Assembly (NCBI GenBank): GCA_016716675.1
Contig: JADJVG010000003.1
Span: 200,001-264,000 of the forward strand
Reading direction: 5' to 3'
DNA length: 64,000 nt
Source: Hyphomicrobium sp.
GTDB taxonomy: Bacteria > Pseudomonadota > Alphaproteobacteria > Rhizobiales > Hyphomicrobiaceae
The stretch's first letter is position 1; every line of letters starts with the position of its first letter. The notes beneath the pieces are model-generated. The model was not told where the DNA came from. It worked only from the letters and a program-made list of their open reading frames with translations, and searched no databases. Shown here one piece after another: positions 61,460 through 64,000 of the stretch. The translations under genes and the position numbers were made by a program.

Positions 61460-64000
61460 TTACTCCTTCATACCAACCGTCAGAGTGCCCGCCGCCGTGC
61501 GCGCATAGCGTTCAGGGCGATACATGTCTTCGACGGTGGCGGCAGGGTGGACGTAGGTGCCGGGCGTTACCGCGCGCACGATGTAGGCAACGGTTGCCTG
61601 CATGGCTGGGGCTTTCGCGTCAGCCGATTCCGGCAGCGCAGGCACGGCTTCGCTATCGCTATCGCCGTCGCCTTCGACGCCTTCACCGTCACTTGACGCT
61701 TCGTTCTCGCTGCTGGCGCTGCTGCCGGTGAAGTTGAATGCGGCCACGAACCGGTCATCGCGGAATTCGCTGTGCTCGGGTTGCGTCGTCGCTTTCAACC
61801 ATTCGATACCGGCAATCGATCCGCTTTCCACAAGGCGCGGATTTTCAATTTCGAAGCCCGCCGGCAAGCGGTCAACCAGCAGCACGCGGCCGCTTGCATC
61901 ATCCGACGTGACCTTCAGCGCGATCACGAAGCGATCGTTCTGCTTCACGGTCGATTTGCCGCCCGCAAGACTTTTCAGATCAACGGTCTTGCCGTCGAGC
62001 GTGTAGGCTTGGCGTTCAATTTTGAAGCCCTTCGATACGGCCGGCTCCGGCGTCAGCGCCGCACCGATGACGGAGACCACAGCATCAATCGCCGCATCGC
62101 CGTCGTTGGTGATTGTCAGGCCACCGGCCTTGAGTTGCGCCGGTGTCAGGCCGCGCATGACAGGTCCGGCGATGGGCTTGCCATCGACGGAAAGTGTCGT
62201 GCCGGTGACTTCATCGTTCAGCGCCTTGGCGGCGAGCAGCATCCATGCCTGTTCTTGCGTTGAGGTATAGCTGCGTGTTTCGTAGGCCTTGGCGATGATC
62301 GTCGCGAGTTTGGGTTGTTCGGACGCCGCGATTCCATTTTCCGACGCGAGCGTCAGAAGTGCCGCGCCGTCGCGTAATGTCGAGCCATAGTCGCTGCGAT
62401 ACCCGGTGTCGGGCGTTGCTTCTCCCATGGAGGCCAGCGCCGACGCGAAGGCACGTTCGGCGCGCACCTTGTCGCCCATCATAGCCAGCGCCGCGCCGAT
62501 CTGCGCTTTGGCAAGCGGCGTCGAGAACCGGTCGATGCGCGTATCGGAATAATAGCGCAGTTCGCCGATGGGGGCGCGGCCGTTGCGGGCCAGCACGTAG
62601 AGCGCATAGGCGCGATCTTCGCCGCCCTTCTCGAAATCCTCGGCGTAGCTGATGAAGTTCTGCAACCGGTCGAGTGCGCGGTTGAAGCCTTCCTTAGGAA
62701 CAGCCGTGCCGGTTTCCTTGGCGCGCGTGAGGAAGTCGGTGACGTAGGCCGTCAGCCACAGATCGGCGGAAGAGGGCCCCCAGACACCGAAGGCACCAGA
62801 ACTATCCTGCATTTCGTAGACGCGATTGACGGCCTTCTGAATGCGTTCCTTGAGCGCCTTATCTTCCGCAATGCCAACCTGCGCGGCCACCGCATTCGCA
62901 TAAACGAGCGGCATCGCGCGCGACACCGTCTGTTCGGCGCAGCCATACGGATAGCGGTCAAGTTGCGTCAACAGGCTCGGCACGTCCAAACGCGCGGCTG
63001 GTCCGACGGACAGATTGATGCGCGTGCGCGAGGGGATCAGATCCTGGATCAGATCGCTCGTCAGCGTCAGCTTTCCGCCCTTGGCTTTCAGCGACGATAC
63101 GGTCGTGCGTTTGATGTCGCCAGCGGGCGGCAGCACGTCGAACGTCATCTCGCGCTTGACGAGGATGTCATTCGGACCCGTCACGGCAACTTTCAGCGTC
63201 ACCGGACCGACGTCCTTCGGCTTGAAGGTCATGCGTTCGGATTTGCGCTCGCCGGTTTTGAGATTGGCCGATGTGTCGGCAATCGCGATCAGCTTTTCAT
63301 TGGTATCGTCGCCGAGCTTCTGCGACAGCGCGATTTTGTACGGCGCGTCCTGCCCTTCGATGTTGTGAACGTCGAAACCTAGGCTCACTTCATCGCCAAG
63401 CGTCAGGAAGCGCGGCACGGCAACCGTCAAGGCAACGGCGTCGCGTACGATCAGATCGCCGGACGTATGACCAACCTTGTCGGCGCTCCACGCCACCGCC
63501 ATCACGCGCACGGTGCCGTTGAAGTCCGGCAGTTCGAATTCGACGTTGGCCGTTCCGTCGCTGCCGACTTTGACAATGCCAGAATACAGCGACACCACGG
63601 TTTCAACGGTTGGATTGCCCTGCATGGCAGGCCCCATGCCGTCGCCGCCGGATTTCAGCTTGCCGCGGTCGGCCGCCATGCCGTCGATCAACCGGCCGTA
63701 GAAGTCACGGATTTCGAACGACAGCTTTTGCTGGGCGTTGAACCAGTCTTCCGGCGCCGGTGTCTCGTACTTGGTCAGGTTGAGAATGCCGAGGTCAACG
63801 GCAGCAACGACCACGCGCGCGTCTTCACCCGCAGCGATGCCGTCAACTTTGACAGGCACAGTGATGGTGGAAGTCGACTTCACCTTTTCCGGCAGCGTCA
63901 GCGCGACCTTCAGTTCGCGCGCACTTTGATCGAGCGCGAGCCAGGCGATCCCGATGGCGCGGTTCGGCATACGCTTTTGTGCTTCGTCCATCGGGCGATA
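61460..64000 (-). CDS. Alpha-2-macroglobulin family protein, C-terminal part (cut by the window edge)
   Basis: The frame stays open to base 64000 (YRPMDEAQKRMP), so the gene starts outside; at least 846 residues are visible of about 1,700 usual. Bacterial A2Ms are periplasmic, traps for proteases that cross the outer membrane, and work with PBP1C. The thioester motif CAEQ lies in DRYPYGCAEQTVSRAMP (around 62925-62975). Upstream is the macroglobulin/ANA region (VSLYSGIVKVGSDGTANVEFELPDFNGTVRVMAVAW), downstream the alpha-alpha barrel TED domain and the C-terminal receptor-like domain. Tight spacing to pbpC indicates one operon. Confidence 0.93.
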   Translation of the reverse strand, partial: YRPMDEAQKRMPNRAIGIAWLALDQSARELKVALTLPEKVKSTSTITVPVKVDGIAAGEDARVVVAAVDLGILNLTKYETPAPEDWFNAQQKLSFEIRDFYGRLIDGMAADRGKLKSGGDGMGPAMQGNPTVETVVSLYSGIVKVGSDGTANVEFELPDFNGTVRVMAVAWSADKVGHTSGDLIVRDAVALTVAVPRFLTLGDEVSLGFDVHNIEGQDAPYKIALSQKLGDDTNEKLIAIADTSANLKTGERKSERMTFKPKDVGPVTLKVAVTGPNDILVKREMTFDVLPPAGDIKRTTVSSLKAKGGKLTLTSDLIQDLIPSRTRINLSVGPAARLDVPSLLTQLDRYPYGCAEQTVSRAMPLVYANAVAAQVGIAEDKALKERIQKAVNRVYEMQDSSGAFGVWGPSSADLWLTAYVTDFLTRAKETGTAVPKEGFNRALDRLQNFISYAEDFEKGGEDRAYALYVLARNGRAPIGELRYYSDTRIDRFSTPLAKAQIGAALAMMGDKVRAERAFASALASMGEATPDTGYRSDYGSTLRDGAALLTLASENGIAASEQPKLATIIAKAYETRSYTSTQEQAWMLLAAKALNDEVTGTTLSVDGKPIAGPVMRGLTPAQLKAGGLTITNDGDAAIDAVVSVIGAALTPEPAVSKGFKIERQAYTLDGKTVDLKSLAGGKSTVKQNDRFVIALKVTSDDASGRVLLVDRLPAGFEIENPRLVESGSIAGIEWLKATTQPEHSEFRDDRFVAAFNFTGSSASSENEASSDGEGVEGDGDSDSEAVPALPESADAKAPAMQATVAYIVRAVTPGTYVHPAATVEDMYRPERYARTAAGTLTVGMKE

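Noticed and set aside
1..64000. CRISPR arrays, rRNA operons, tRNA genes and complete insertion sequences
   Set aside because: No regularly spaced direct repeats, conserved rRNA segments, T-loop GTTCGAATCC-type sequences in intergenes or transposase genes were seen on reading the window.

Overview
The window is a high-GC chromosomal segment from an alphaproteobacterium. Gene content and order point to Hyphomicrobiales (Rhizobiales), perhaps a Hyphomicrobiaceae relative. The evidence is the replication block (rpsT, oriC, dnaA, dnaN, recF, gyrB), the cell-cycle regulator GcrA, a CtrA-type TTAA-N7-TTAA box in the origin, the RegB/RegA redox pair, MmcB, the 375-residue tandem dCTP deaminase, a SAM-II riboswitch before metZ, and the order argD-argF-hslO / argE / apaG-metZ / dcd. 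The taxon is inferred; no rRNA or tRNA gene was seen.

Region by region. At 1-2.1 kb lie a probably edge-truncated AhpD-like protein and two exported proteins that look metal-related. At 2.2-6.1 kb ubiB and ubiE (ubiquinone) flank a small secreted protein and are followed by mutM, then two coupled membrane proteins. From 7.5 to 17.9 kb is the origin: rpsT with promoter and terminator, oriC with DnaA boxes and a CtrA box, a rhodanese gene, dnaA, dnaN, two or three small membrane proteins, recF and gyrB. From 17.9 to 24.7 kb come a DUF4112 protein, a frameshifted methyltransferase, a frameshifted Kef-type antiporter, a PBP1A and a YgjP-like metalloprotease. From 24.9 to 31.6 kb come SCO/SenC, RegB, RegA, mmcB, a protease-less LonC-like ATPase coupled to a USP-like protein, and a TadG-like protein. 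From 31.8 to 42.4 kb come ppk2, gcrA, argD, argF, hslO (frameshifted), an EF-hand lipoprotein, argE, apaG, metZ and dcd. From 42.6 to 53.5 kb come an HU protein, the dapE-dapD cluster, a porin, a repeat-built basic protein, tlpA, argH, lptM, a lipoprotein and lysA. The end holds a TIGR02302-type low-complexity protein (frameshifted), a GST, an outer-membrane barrel, a depolymerase-like esterase (frameshifted), pbpC and the C-terminal half of an alpha-2-macroglobulin.

Functional themes are replication control, arginine and lysine/diaminopimelate synthesis (argD, argF, argE, argH, dapD, dapE, lysA), methionine synthesis under SAM control, redox signalling linked to cytochrome oxidase assembly, and envelope construction. 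Five genes are split by small frameshifts, all outside the core replication and biosynthetic genes. Other points worth attention are the origin architecture, a SAM-II riboswitch with an apparent attenuator, the LonC-like/USP-like gene pair and a 165-bp MITE-like element.
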